NCBI RefSeq assembly: GCF_042788235.1
Contig: NZ_JBHZOL010000085.1
Location: 51,982 to 115,981, forward strand
Length of the DNA stretch: 64,000 nt
Reading direction: 5' to 3'
From: Sphaerothrix epifaneia
GTDB lineage: Bacteria > Cyanobacteriota > Cyanobacteriia > Phormidesmidales > Phormidesmidaceae
The notes under the pieces were generated by a model. That model did no database searches and was not told the DNA's origin. It saw only the letters and a list, made by a program, of their open reading frames with translations. Shown here piece by piece: positions 53,077-61,053 of the stretch; the stretch's first letter is position 1; each line of letters opens with the position of its first letter. Position numbers and translations under genes: made by a program.

Positions 53077-55350
53077 GTGACGATTAGAGTTGATGAGCTG
53101 CCGTTGCTGTTGGCTGGCCCGCTGTTGCGCCATACCACGTCTGAGCAAGTGTCTGTTTGGGTGGCGCTACGGCAAGCGTATCGGGTCAGGTTAGAAGTTT
53201 ACGCCACCACTGATCAGGGGCAAGTGTTAGCCGAAACGGTTTTGACGGGTGAGCGAACCACCCTTGCCCTAGGGCAACACTTGCATGTGGCGCTGGTGAC
53301 GGCGCGATCGCCGGAGGGGCAAACCTTAACAAGCGATCGCCTCTATGCCTATGACCTGAGTTTTGTCGCCTCTGAGCGTCAAACGCCGCAAACCTTAGCG
53401 CAAGTGCTGAAGCCAACTCCGGTGGCGGATCTCAGCTATTTTGCTCACCAACGTCCTACCTTTGCCCTCCCGCCTGCCAAACTCCAAGATCTGCGTCTAG
53501 CCCACGGCTCCTGTCGCAAGCCCCACGGTGATGGCATGGATGCCCTTGCCATTTTAGACACGCTGATTCAGCAGTCGGCTGATCAGCCGACTGCTCGACC
53601 CCACCAGCTTTTTCTCACGGGCGATCAAATCTATGGCGACGATGTGGCAGACCCGCTGTTGTGGGTGGCTTCGCGTTTGGGGGATGCACTGCTGGGCTGG
53701 GAAGAAAAACTCCCCATCGGCCACAACCAGCTCGATCCGGTGGAATACTACACCCCGGCTCAGCTTTCAGTGGGGCAGCGGGCTGAGGTGGCGACGCGGC
53801 AAGGTGGCTTTACCGCTGGCTTGAGCGACAAGCGGCAAAAAGTGACTAGCCATCTGCTGGGGTTGGGTGAATTTTATGCGGCCTATGTGCTGGCTTGGTC
53901 GCCCAGTTGTTGGCCGCAGCAGCTTCCTAAAGGCAAAGAGATGTACCGCGATCGCGAGTCGATTCGCAGTTGGGATCGGGAAGCCAAAGATCTGCGCCAG
54001 TTTATTCATACGCTGTGGCGTGTGCGGCGAGCCTTAGCCAACGTGCCTGTCTACACCATTTTTGACGATCACGACGTGAGCGACGACTGGAACCTAAACC
54101 AGGCTTGGTGTTTGCGTGTGCTGGGGCGACCCTTGGGGCGGCGAACCGTGCAAAATGCCCTGTTAGGCTATGCCATTTTTCAAGGTTGGGGTAACACACC
54201 CGCGCGATTTGAACCCGCTACCTCTGGTGGTCGGCTCTTACAAGCGGCTCAGCACTGGTCGGCCTCGCAAGGCACCGATCAAGCTGCCGATGAAGCGATC
54301 GCCCAATATTTAGGAATGCCGCCGAGTGATCTGCACACAGGGCTACCCGCCTTTGTCGAAACAGATGGGGTGTTGATTTTAGCCCGCCACCCGGAGGCGA
54401 TTACCTGGCACTACACGGTGCCAGGGCCTTGCCATGAAGTGATTGCTTTAGATACTCGCACCTGGCGGGGCTACCCGGCTGACAAATCTCCGATTGCACC
54501 GCCGATGCTGCTGTGCCCCACAGCCTTTGAGCAGCAGCTAACCCAACCGCTCAAAACCAGCCCCCTGCCAGACGACAATCACCATGCAACCCTGGTCATT
54601 GCCCCGACGAATGTGTTTGGGCTAAAGATTATTGATCGTATTCACAACTGGCAGCTACAGCGGCGCAAAGTTTTTTCGACTGATGTGGGGGACGCCTGGA
54701 ACATTCATGACGAAGCCCTGGCGCAGCTTTTAACGACGCTGTTTCGGCAGCGGCGGCAAATTTTGGTGCTATCGGGCGATATTCACTACAGTTCGGTGGT
54801 GCGCTTGTCATATCAAACCGCCCAAACCCAATCGGTTTTGGTGCAGCTAACCACCAGCGCCTTTAAGAATGAAGAAATGCTCACCCGCCTGTTGCACACG
54901 CGGCTAAAAGACTGGCTTTTGCCAGAGCCGATCCGTCGCTGGGTTGGCTGGTCAACACCGCCCGATATGCTAGAGCTACCCACCTCCGAAACTCATACCC
55001 CTCCTGACTGGACGTGCGCCCTAGAGTGGATTCCGCGCCAGCGCTACGAAAATTTGCCTGTCGAGGCGCGTAACTTTTATCCGGGGGCACGGCGATCGCG
55101 CTGGGCTTGGTGCCAACGGCTGCTGTTTTGGCGCAGTCGCTGGTTTCAGTCGGGGCGCGAAGTGGTGGGTCTGAACAATATTTCGGTGGTGACGTTTGCC
55201 AGCACGGCTGCAACGTCGAGCGTCACCCAGCAAAATTACTGGATGACGCTGAGTAACCCGCCTGCGATCGCCGTCAGTCGCTTTACCAGCGACATTGCCC
55301 CCAATGCGGAGCTGTTAGATCCGCTTAGAAAGGGTAAACCAGGGGGGTAA
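53077..55350 (+). CDS. PhoD-like metallophosphatase
   Basis: The 757-residue protein has a PhoD-type N-terminal sandwich (LAGPLLRHTTSEQVSVWV near 13-30) and a metallophosphatase core with LAHGSCRKPHG near 144, LFLTGDQIYGDDVADPL near 182, IFDDHDVSDDWN near 328 and LVLSGDIHYS near 567. No signal peptide is seen, so it is probably cytoplasmic, unlike exported PhoD enzymes. It would hydrolyse phosphodiester or phosphoester substrates with bound metal ions. GTG 53077 is set by AGGAGG at 53063-53068 (8-nt spacing). Its 3' end overlaps the convergent permease gene by 26 bp. Confidence 0.87.
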   Translation: MTIRVDELPLLLAGPLLRHTTSEQVSVWVALRQAYRVRLEVYATTDQGQVLAETVLTGERTTLALGQHLHVALVTARSPEGQTLTSDRLYAYDLSFVASERQTPQTLAQVLKPTPVADLSYFAHQRPTFALPPAKLQDLRLAHGSCRKPHGDGMDALAILDTLIQQSADQPTARPHQLFLTGDQIYGDDVADPLLWVASRLGDALLGWEEKLPIGHNQLDPVEYYTPAQLSVGQRAEVATRQGGFTAGLSDKRQKVTSHLLGLGEFYAAYVLAWSPSCWPQQLPKGKEMYRDRESIRSWDREAKDLRQFIHTLWRVRRALANVPVYTIFDDHDVSDDWNLNQAWCLRVLGRPLGRRTVQNALLGYAIFQGWGNTPARFEPATSGGRLLQAAQHWSASQGTDQAADEAIAQYLGMPPSDLHTGLPAFVETDGVLILARHPEAITWHYTVPGPCHEVIALDTRTWRGYPADKSPIAPPMLLCPTAFEQQLTQPLKTSPLPDDNHHATLVIAPTNVFGLKIIDRIHNWQLQRRKVFSTDVGDAWNIHDEALAQLLTTLFRQRRQILVLSGDIHYSSVVRLSYQTAQTQSVLVQLTTSAFKNEEMLTRLLHTRLKDWLLPEPIRRWVGWSTPPDMLELPTSETHTPPDWTCALEWIPRQRYENLPVEARNFYPGARRSRWAWCQRLLFWRSRWFQSGREVVGLNNISVVTFASTAATSSVTQQNYWMTLSNPPAIAVSRFTSDIAPNAELLDPLRKGKPGG

Positions 55351-57229
55351 TGATTACTGTGATCAGCCAGAACAGCAGGTTGAGAGGAGTGCCAACCCGC
55401 AGAAAATCATTAAACTTGTAGCCCCCTGGCCCATAGACCATCAAGTTAGTTTGGTAGCCAATGGGCGTTGAAAAGCTAGCCGAAGCCGCCACCATAATGG
55501 CAATGACAAACGGCATAAAGTTAACGCCTAAGGTTTCAGCCAGCGATAAGGCGATCGGAAAAACCAGAGCAGCCGCAGCGTTGTTGGTAATGACTTCTGT
55601 CAAAATCGTGGTGATGCCATAAACCATGACCAGAGAAATCCAGGCGTTGTCGCCAGCTAGACTGATAAAGCTATTGGCGATCGCCCCAGCCGCTCCAGTT
55701 ACCTCTAAGGCTTGCCCCATTGCCAGAGCCGCGCCGATGACGAGCAAGACCGACCACTCAATATTGCGAATTGCCTGAGTGGGTGAGCAGCAGCCTGTTA
55801 CTAACATAGCGATCGCCGCTAAAATAGCGGCTTTTAGCATACTGAGCCAGCCAAAGGCCGCCAGCAGCACCATGGCAACTAAAATGCCGACGGCCAAGGC
55901 TGCTTTTTCGTGCCGCAACGGTTCAGAATCGGGGACACCGTTGATTAAATAAAAATCTCGCGAAACCCGCCGCTGTTCTAAAAAGGTGGGGTGTGCCTCT
56001 AGCAGTAGCACGTCGCCTGCTTGCAACCGAATGTTGCCCAGTTTGCCAGGAAGCCGCTCTCCATTACGGGCTACGGCTAAAACAACAGCATTATACTGAG
56101 TGCGAAATTGGCTTTCGCGAATGGTTTGGCCCACAATTGGGCTGGTATTAGACACCACGGCTTCAATTAAGCAGCGCTCGGTACGCGGTACCTCTAGCTT
56201 AAAGACCTGATCGGTGGCAGGCTGCAAGCCACGCAGCCGTTGCAAATCGACAATGGAGTCAATAACGCCGACAAAAACGAGCTGATCGTGCTGGCGCAGC
56301 AATTCTTTGGGGCTGACGGCGGGCAGCAGTTGATTTCCCCGCCCAATTTCAGCCAGGTAGAGTCCGGGCAGATGGCGTAAACCCGCCTGCTCTACCGTTT
56401 TGCCTGCTAGCGGACTGTTCTCCGCAACGACCATTTCAACGGTGTACTGGCGGCTATCTTCAATGGAGCCAAACCCCGACTGGCGATTGGGTAGCAGCCA
56501 GCGCTGGGTTAGCAGCAAAAAGATTGTGCCAGCGATCGCGCAGGGCACCCCGACCCAGGCAATATCGAGCAGTCCCATTCCAGGCGTGTCGGTGGCTGCA
56601 ATCAGCAGACCATTGACCACCAGGTTGGTGCTGGTGCCAATCAGGGTGCAAATGCCGCCAAAAATTGCCGCATAGCTCAGCGGAATCATTAACTTAGAGG
56701 GGCTAATGCGCAGCTTGCGGCACCAGTCGCTCACGACCGGAATAAACATCGCCACTACCGGGGTGTTGTTGAGAAAAGCGCTCAGCCCCATCACCGGAAC
56801 CATTAAGCGCCACAACGCCGCCCGCTCACTTTTGGGTAAGCCTAAAACCTGTTGCGAAATCCAGGCTAGCGATCCGGTTTGCTGCAAGCCCACGACGACA
56901 ATGTAAAGCACTGCTACCGTAATCATGCCGCTGTTGCTAAAGCCAGCTAGCGCTGCTTCTTCGTCTAGGGTGCCGCTGAGAAATAAAACGGCTGCGCCGC
57001 CTAAAAAGATGATGTCGGCTGGTAAAGAAGTGGCGGCATTGAGAATAAAAGTCACCAGAACAACGGCGATCGCCAGTCCTGCCTGCCAGCCAAGCGCCGT
57101 CAAGGTTGCTGGCATAGCCCAAATTAGCGCACTGGCTAGGCTGAGGCCAAAGGCGGCTAGCGCTAGCAGCAACCAGGCTCTAGGCGATTTGGGCGTAAAT
57201 CGACGCCAGCGCAAATATCCAACTTCCAT
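55325..57229 (-). CDS. SLC13-type anion permease with TrkA-C (RCK_C) domains
   Basis: The 634-residue protein has about eleven membrane helices and a soluble insertion (about 220-415). The insertion contains two RCK_C-type domains, seen as VVAENSPLAGKTVEQAGLR and VVSNTSPIVGQTIRESQFR. Transport motifs include FLNNTPVVAMFIPVV near 153 and GTSTNLVVNG near 203, as in cyanobacterial and algal sulfate or related anion permeases. Selectivity is not decidable; sulfate is the common guess. It is divergent from a Crp-like regulator, with 190 bp between starts, so the regulator may control it. The start is ATG 57229. Confidence 0.88.
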   Translation of the reverse strand: MEVGYLRWRRFTPKSPRAWLLLALAAFGLSLASALIWAMPATLTALGWQAGLAIAVVLVTFILNAATSLPADIIFLGGAAVLFLSGTLDEEAALAGFSNSGMITVAVLYIVVVGLQQTGSLAWISQQVLGLPKSERAALWRLMVPVMGLSAFLNNTPVVAMFIPVVSDWCRKLRISPSKLMIPLSYAAIFGGICTLIGTSTNLVVNGLLIAATDTPGMGLLDIAWVGVPCAIAGTIFLLLTQRWLLPNRQSGFGSIEDSRQYTVEMVVAENSPLAGKTVEQAGLRHLPGLYLAEIGRGNQLLPAVSPKELLRQHDQLVFVGVIDSIVDLQRLRGLQPATDQVFKLEVPRTERCLIEAVVSNTSPIVGQTIRESQFRTQYNAVVLAVARNGERLPGKLGNIRLQAGDVLLLEAHPTFLEQRRVSRDFYLINGVPDSEPLRHEKAALAVGILVAMVLLAAFGWLSMLKAAILAAIAMLVTGCCSPTQAIRNIEWSVLLVIGAALAMGQALEVTGAAGAIANSFISLAGDNAWISLVMVYGITTILTEVITNNAAAALVFPIALSLAETLGVNFMPFVIAIMVAASASFSTPIGYQTNLMVYGPGGYKFNDFLRVGTPLNLLFWLITVIITPLVYPF

Positions 57230-57330
57230 GCAGGCAATCCTTACGGTAGAACCGTTGTAAATCTGGTCGGTGTCGAACTAGGGAGCCAGTTTTGATGTCG
57301 GCTCTATGTTGAATTGAATCACAAAACATT

Positions 57331-57344
57331 TGAAATTCATTTCA
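57331..57344. promoter_or_regulatory. 14-bp palindrome between permease and regulator genes
   Basis: TGAAATTCATTTCA is a dyad with 6-bp arms (TGAAAT and ATTTCA) around TC. It lies 76 bp before the Crp-like start and about 100 bp before the permease start, so it could control both. It differs from the E. coli Crp site TGTGA-N6-TCACA. Confidence 0.5.
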
Positions 57345-57419
57345 GTATTAATCAGGATTGTGTGAAGCGTCAACTTTTCTCATGTAAAAATTAAAAGGTT
57401 TGGATTTGAGAGAACTCAC

Positions 57420-58211
57420 ATGGCAAAGCAGGCCGAAGGTTCTGAGAAATCCGACCTGATTGCGTTGTTGCTGCAAACGTTTTTATTCAGGGAGTGCGAT
57501 CGCCTCTGGCTGTCTCAATACCTACAGCCAGAATCTCTGATGGCAGAAAAGCTTTATTCCAATCGGCCTGTGTTTACGGCCTTTCGCCCTGAGGTGTCGC
57601 TAGATTACCTGTATGTGGTGGTGGCAGGTGGCCCGGTGGTGGTGCGCAGTACACCGCTCGATCGCATTATTGCCATGACGTATCCGGGCAGTTGTTTTGG
57701 TATGCGCAACCTGACGGTAGACTGTGGCTCGGTGGCGCGGGCGTTTCCTAGCTTGGTGGAGGCGTATAAGACGACGGATGTGATTAAGGTGCCTGTGGCG
57801 GCGATTCAGGCGTTGCACCAGGCTAGCCAGTCTTTTCGGCAGCGCTATGGTTTGCTATTTGAGCTACGGGAAAAGTTTCAGTACCATCTGCTGAATTGCA
57901 GCACCTATCCGCCGCAGGCAGTGGCGGCTTTGCTGCGATCGCTGATTTATCAAGAGCGATCGCTGGGCAACCAACCCCAAGCCGATGGGCTATTTGTGTT
58001 TGATCTACCTGTTGATCTAATTGCCCGCGCCTGCCAGCTCAATCACCGCACGGTGGAGCAGGTGCTAAAAGGCATGGTAAAAGTGGGGCTATTGCAGGTG
58101 AATAAAGACGCTGAAGCTTCTGGTGATTTAGTCGTTGTGGCTGATCCAGAAGGTTTAAAAGAAGTCTACGGAGCAACGCGCGATAAGGTGGCTTGGTGGC
58201 CGCTGCGCTAA
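57420..58211 (+). CDS. Crp/Fnr-family-like regulator
   Basis: The 263-residue product has a degenerate N-terminal cyclic-nucleotide-binding-like fold (FTAFRPEVSLDYLYVVVAGG to TYPGSCFGMRN) and an alpha linker. The C-terminal winged helix has the recognition segment FDLPVDLIARACQLNHRTVEQVLKGMVKVGLL. The usual cAMP-binding Arg-Ser motif is absent, so the sensing domain may respond to something else or to no ligand. It is divergent from an SLC13-type permease, an arrangement like that of sulfur regulators such as CysR, but this is inferred. ATG 57420 is the start. Confidence 0.8.
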   Translation: MAKQAEGSEKSDLIALLLQTFLFRECDRLWLSQYLQPESLMAEKLYSNRPVFTAFRPEVSLDYLYVVVAGGPVVVRSTPLDRIIAMTYPGSCFGMRNLTVDCGSVARAFPSLVEAYKTTDVIKVPVAAIQALHQASQSFRQRYGLLFELREKFQYHLLNCSTYPPQAVAALLRSLIYQERSLGNQPQADGLFVFDLPVDLIARACQLNHRTVEQVLKGMVKVGLLQVNKDAEASGDLVVVADPEGLKEVYGATRDKVAWWPLR

Positions 58212-58221
58212 AGCGACCAAC

Positions 58222-58500
58222 TCAGCCGCAAAAGTGCTCGATCGCTAAAACAAATCCTGGCAGCACCGTTTCACCCGAAGGTTCAGTGGGGAGGGTTTTG
58301 AGTTCTGTTTCTTGTCCTGGGCGATAAATTTCAACCTGCTGATCTTGGGGGTTAATCAACCAGCCAAGGCGCACGCCACTTTGGATATATTCCTGCATTT
58401 TTGCTTGCAGGGTGGCGAGGCTGTCGGTGCGCGATCGCAGTTCAATGCTGAGGTGTATGCCTTTGAAGTCAACTTTTAGGGGAAGTGTTAGCAGTGTCAT
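58222..58500 (-). pseudogene. Uma2-family endonuclease with an internal deletion
   Basis: The 92-codon frame joins the Uma2 N-terminal start (MTLLTLPLKVDFKGIHLS) directly to the C-terminal part, which begins at IELRSRTDSLATLQAKMQEY and continues through LGWLINPQDQQVEIYRPGQE. From family knowledge, about 100 residues with part of the PD-(D/E)xK active site lie between these in intact members (about 190 residues). An in-frame deletion fits best. The remaining frame is open, so a shortened protein could be made, but nuclease activity is unlikely. Confidence 0.75.
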
Positions 58501-58567
58501 GGCCTTGAGGATGCGAGACGGGGCCGTGGGCGGAGTCTATTTGTTCATTATGGTATGAGCTAGATTG

Positions 58568-58599
58568 AACAGCAGGCGATCGCGCGATCGCCTGCTGTT
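58568..58599. terminator. 32-bp perfect palindrome made of two HIP1 cores
   Basis: AACAGCAGGCGATCGC is followed directly by its exact reverse complement, and a T-run (TTTGATT) follows. It separates the Uma2 remnant and the 58607 gene. It can fold into a long hairpin on either strand. Confidence 0.75.
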
Positions 58600-58606
58600 T
58601 GATTGC

Positions 58607-58840
58607 TTAGCCCATCAGCAGCGTTTTGGTGAGAATGCGCATAATCTCACCGGGGCGTCCGGTGGGCAGCGGATCGCTCCATTCGCCTGCTTCGGCGTAG
58701 CCGAGGTTGTGTAGGCGGTTGATAGTAAGTTGCACGGGTTGAGGTTTGCCGAAAATCAATATACGGATTTTTTCGGGATGTGAGGCTTGCTCAGGCAGAA
58801 CTGTAGACGCGATCGCGCCTGTTTGTTGAGATTGAAACAT
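58607..58840 (-). CDS. Small conserved cyanobacterial-type protein, function unknown
   Basis: The 77-residue product starts MFQSQQTGAIAS and contains KIRILIFGKPQPVQLTINRLHNLGYAEAGEWSDPLP, which looks like a compact alpha/beta fold typical of small conserved cyanobacterial proteins. A clear ribosome site (AAGGAGA, 8 nt before ATG 58840) fixes the start over the longer frame to 58981. I cannot name a function. The gene is transcribed toward the palindrome at 58568. Confidence 0.7.
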   Translation of the reverse strand: MFQSQQTGAIASTVLPEQASHPEKIRILIFGKPQPVQLTINRLHNLGYAEAGEWSDPLPTGRPGEIMRILTKTLLMG

Positions 58841-59070
58841 GAACGTATTCTCCTTTTTGGGTTTGAGCCTGGGTGGGAAGCCAAAAACCAAAGTGCTAAA
58901 GCCGAAAGCGCTTTGAACCCCTTCTGCTCTTGCTTTCTGGTTTCTGCCTTCCCGTATCCCAGAACCCAAAAACTTAGCCACCCCGCAACATTGCAGCGCA
59001 AAGCGAGGTGGCTAAGGGTAAAATCACCCCTAGACCATCCCGAACTGCCACACAGTTTGGGGGGTTTAGG

Positions 59071-59101
59071 CTCCTGTTGGTGCTGGTAACACCTTCAGGA
59101 G
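59071..59101. other. Imperfect hairpin in the accessory intergenic region
   Basis: CTCCTG/CAGGAG and GGTG/CACC pair around a 7-nt loop with TT-TT internal mismatches. It sits between the small gene at 58840 and the 42-nt repeat array. Confidence 0.5.
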
Positions 59102-59228
59102 TCGCTAGGTTTTTGAGTCTGTGTAAAAAGCTGTAACGTTTGAACCGCCACAGCTTAATGGGTGAGTGTAGGGCATGCAGGCGATCGGCGTCAATAGTGA
59201 TGTGAAGCTATGCGGCTGAAGGGCTTCT

Positions 59229-59437
59229 CAATAACTCCGGTCGTGGGGGTGTTATCCCACATTTTTGACGGATAACATCCCTAAACTCCAGGATTAACCT
59301 TTAAAGCTGATAGATAACATCTCGAAATGTCGGAGTTAAATGACCAACTTTCTGTTTAACACCTGAAAAACCAGGTGTCATCCCGCAGATCTGACGTAAA
59401 ACTACGGAAAGTAGGAATGTTATCCTGCAGATCTGAC
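59229..59437. repeat. Five ~42-nt degenerate tandem repeats
   Basis: Units are 59229-59270, 59271-59312, 59313-59353, 59354-59395 and 59396-59437 (42, 42, 41, 42 and 42 nt). Each begins with a GATAACATC-like element and ends near a TTATCC-type element. Units 4 and 5 share the exact ATCC(C/T)GCAGATCTGAC end. Within a unit GATAAC/GTTATC elements form imperfect inverted pairs. Stops occur in all three forward frames of unit 4, so it is not coding. Its role is unknown; binding sites for a dimeric protein or recombinase are possible. Confidence 0.7.
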
Positions 59438-59570
59438 ACTGAATATATAGTTGGGCTGCTTAACTTTTGGATTGAGACGGTGGATCACAAGTGTCTGTTA
59501 GGTTTTAGAGCAGCAATGTAGCAAGTGCTTCTGGCTGGGCTGCTCAAGTGGGTTAACGGTGAGGTTCTTC

Positions 59571-60134
59571 ATGAAACCTGGTTTGCATAAGGGGCAATTA
59601 GTAAAGTGGAACGACGATAGGGGTTTCGGATTTATCAAGCCAAGCGAAAGCGGTAAAGAGGTTTTTCTACACATCAGCGCAATAAAAACAACCGGTCGTC
59701 GCCCAAAAGTTGGAGATACCATTTTCTATGAGTTAGTCACTGAAGGAAATGGAAAAATTCGTGCTTCTGGTGCTTCAATTCAAGGCGTTGTTTCTCAATC
59801 TTCCACCCTACGAAAAGCAAAAACTGCGCTAGACAAGCAGAAAAGCAAGAAACGTGGATTACGCGAAACCATCCTTGGCATTGGAGTTTTGGTTGGCATT
59901 GTGCTTGTTCAAATGCAGTGCAGCCCTAGCCGTTCACCCACGCCAATCACATCAATTACAAAACCAGGCTGTGTTGTCAAAGGTAATATTTCAATTACCA
60001 CAGGAGCAAAGCTTTACCATGTTCCAGGAATGGAAGATTATGATGGAACAATCATTGATCCTAGCAAGGGGGAAAGATGGTTCTGCTCAGAATCAGAAGC
60101 GGTTACGGCAGGTTGGCAGAAAGCACCAAGGTAG
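59571..60134 (+). CDS. Cold-shock domain - TM - extracellular domain fusion
   Basis: The 187-residue product joins three parts. A cold-shock nucleic-acid-binding domain (about 4-72) carries RNP1 DRGFGFIK and RNP2 VFLHIS. A basic segment (79-97) precedes one transmembrane helix (about 100-116). A short C-terminal domain with CVVKGNI, GAKLYHVPG, DGTIIDPSKGERWFCSE and EAVTAGWQKA follows, resembling the small excalibur/sunset-type surface domains. A cytosolic RNA-binding head tied to an external sensor-like tail is unusual. I use ATG 59571 (GAGG six nucleotides upstream) rather than GTG 59559. Function is unknown. Confidence 0.8.
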   Translation: MKPGLHKGQLVKWNDDRGFGFIKPSESGKEVFLHISAIKTTGRRPKVGDTIFYELVTEGNGKIRASGASIQGVVSQSSTLRKAKTALDKQKSKKRGLRETILGIGVLVGIVLVQMQCSPSRSPTPITSITKPGCVVKGNISITTGAKLYHVPGMEDYDGTIIDPSKGERWFCSESEAVTAGWQKAPR

Positions 60135-60405
60135 CGTCACAGCCCAACAACCCGGTCGGAGCGGACTGTCGAGAGATTTTGGTGAGAATGCACAGGCTAT
60201 CAACAGCCGCTCAACCGGAACGTTACCCTGCGTCAGATTTTGGTTAAAACAGTCAGCGTAAAGCAACTGCTAGCTCCTAGAATTAGTTCGTTAAGAACCA
60301 TGTACAGAGAAGTGTACTAGCCCCTATACCTGGAATTCTGGGTATGGTGGCACATCAATTGATACAAAGGCTATACTAGGTGGCTAAAGTTTTCTCACAC
60401 AAAAA

Positions 60406-61043
60406 ATGGCAAAAAATAATGGTCGTGGGCGCATCCGCGTTTTTTTCGCAGAGGTTGAGGGTGACGATGAAACTATTCAAGAAGGTTTATAAGCGATAAA
60501 CGTAGCAGCCAACAAATTTTTCAATCCGCTCCAGCAAAGATTATTCAGGTTTTACCTGCCTCTGCAAATCTTATTGATGAAGACGAGCTTCTCGAAGAAC
60601 TAAATTCTGAGGTTAATGTTGAGAATGAAGAGGACAATCCTCCTCCGTCTAATGTGACTGCGAACTCGAAACCCAAGAAAAGTTCGTCCAAGCCTCCCAT
60701 TATGTCAATAGTGAAGGATTTGAACTTGCGACCAGAAGACAAGCCGTGGTTCAGAGATTTCTATGCCCAGAAAAAACCATCTACTCAAGAACAAGCTGTT
60801 ACGGTCGCAGTTTACTATCTAAAGCGAGTTCTGGAGCTAGATAAGGTAACGCCAGAGCATGTGTTTACCTGTTTCAAGGATGTTGAGCGCAAAACTCCAA
60901 AACATATGCCTCAAACTATTCGGGATACTGCAAAACGTAGAGGATGGGTTGACACCTCAGAACGGGGCAATGTCAAGATTACTAACCACGGTGAAAATTT
61001 AGTTGAGCATGACCTACCTGCTTCTAACAACAAAAAGGGTTAG
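60406..61043 (+). pseudogene. Frameshifted first gene of a two-gene accessory module
   Basis: ATG 60406 opens a 28-codon frame containing GRIRVFFAEVEGDDETIQEG, then a TAA at 60490-60492. The rest of the gene continues in the -1 frame, which is open from about 60480 to the stop at 61043. It contains KIIQVLPASANL, an acidic/Pro/Lys linker and then MSIVKDLNLRPEDKPWFRD, FYAQKKPST, RGWVDTSERGNVKITNHGENL, which looks like a winged-helix domain. One -1 shift before 60490 would restore a ~210-residue protein; a stop plus a shift near 60530 is the alternative. The next gene starts 10 bp later and is probably a partner. Confidence 0.65.
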
Positions 61044-61053
61044 TAAAGTATAA

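Noticed and set aside
59229..59437. CRISPR array interpretation of the 42-nt repeats
   Set aside because: Repeats are contiguous with no spacers between near-identical repeats, units diverge strongly, and no Cas gene is nearby.
59854..60261. Second plus-strand frame overlapping the cold-shock fusion gene
   Set aside because: The 59571 frame has complete domains, while this frame has none and is explained as an out-of-frame shadow.
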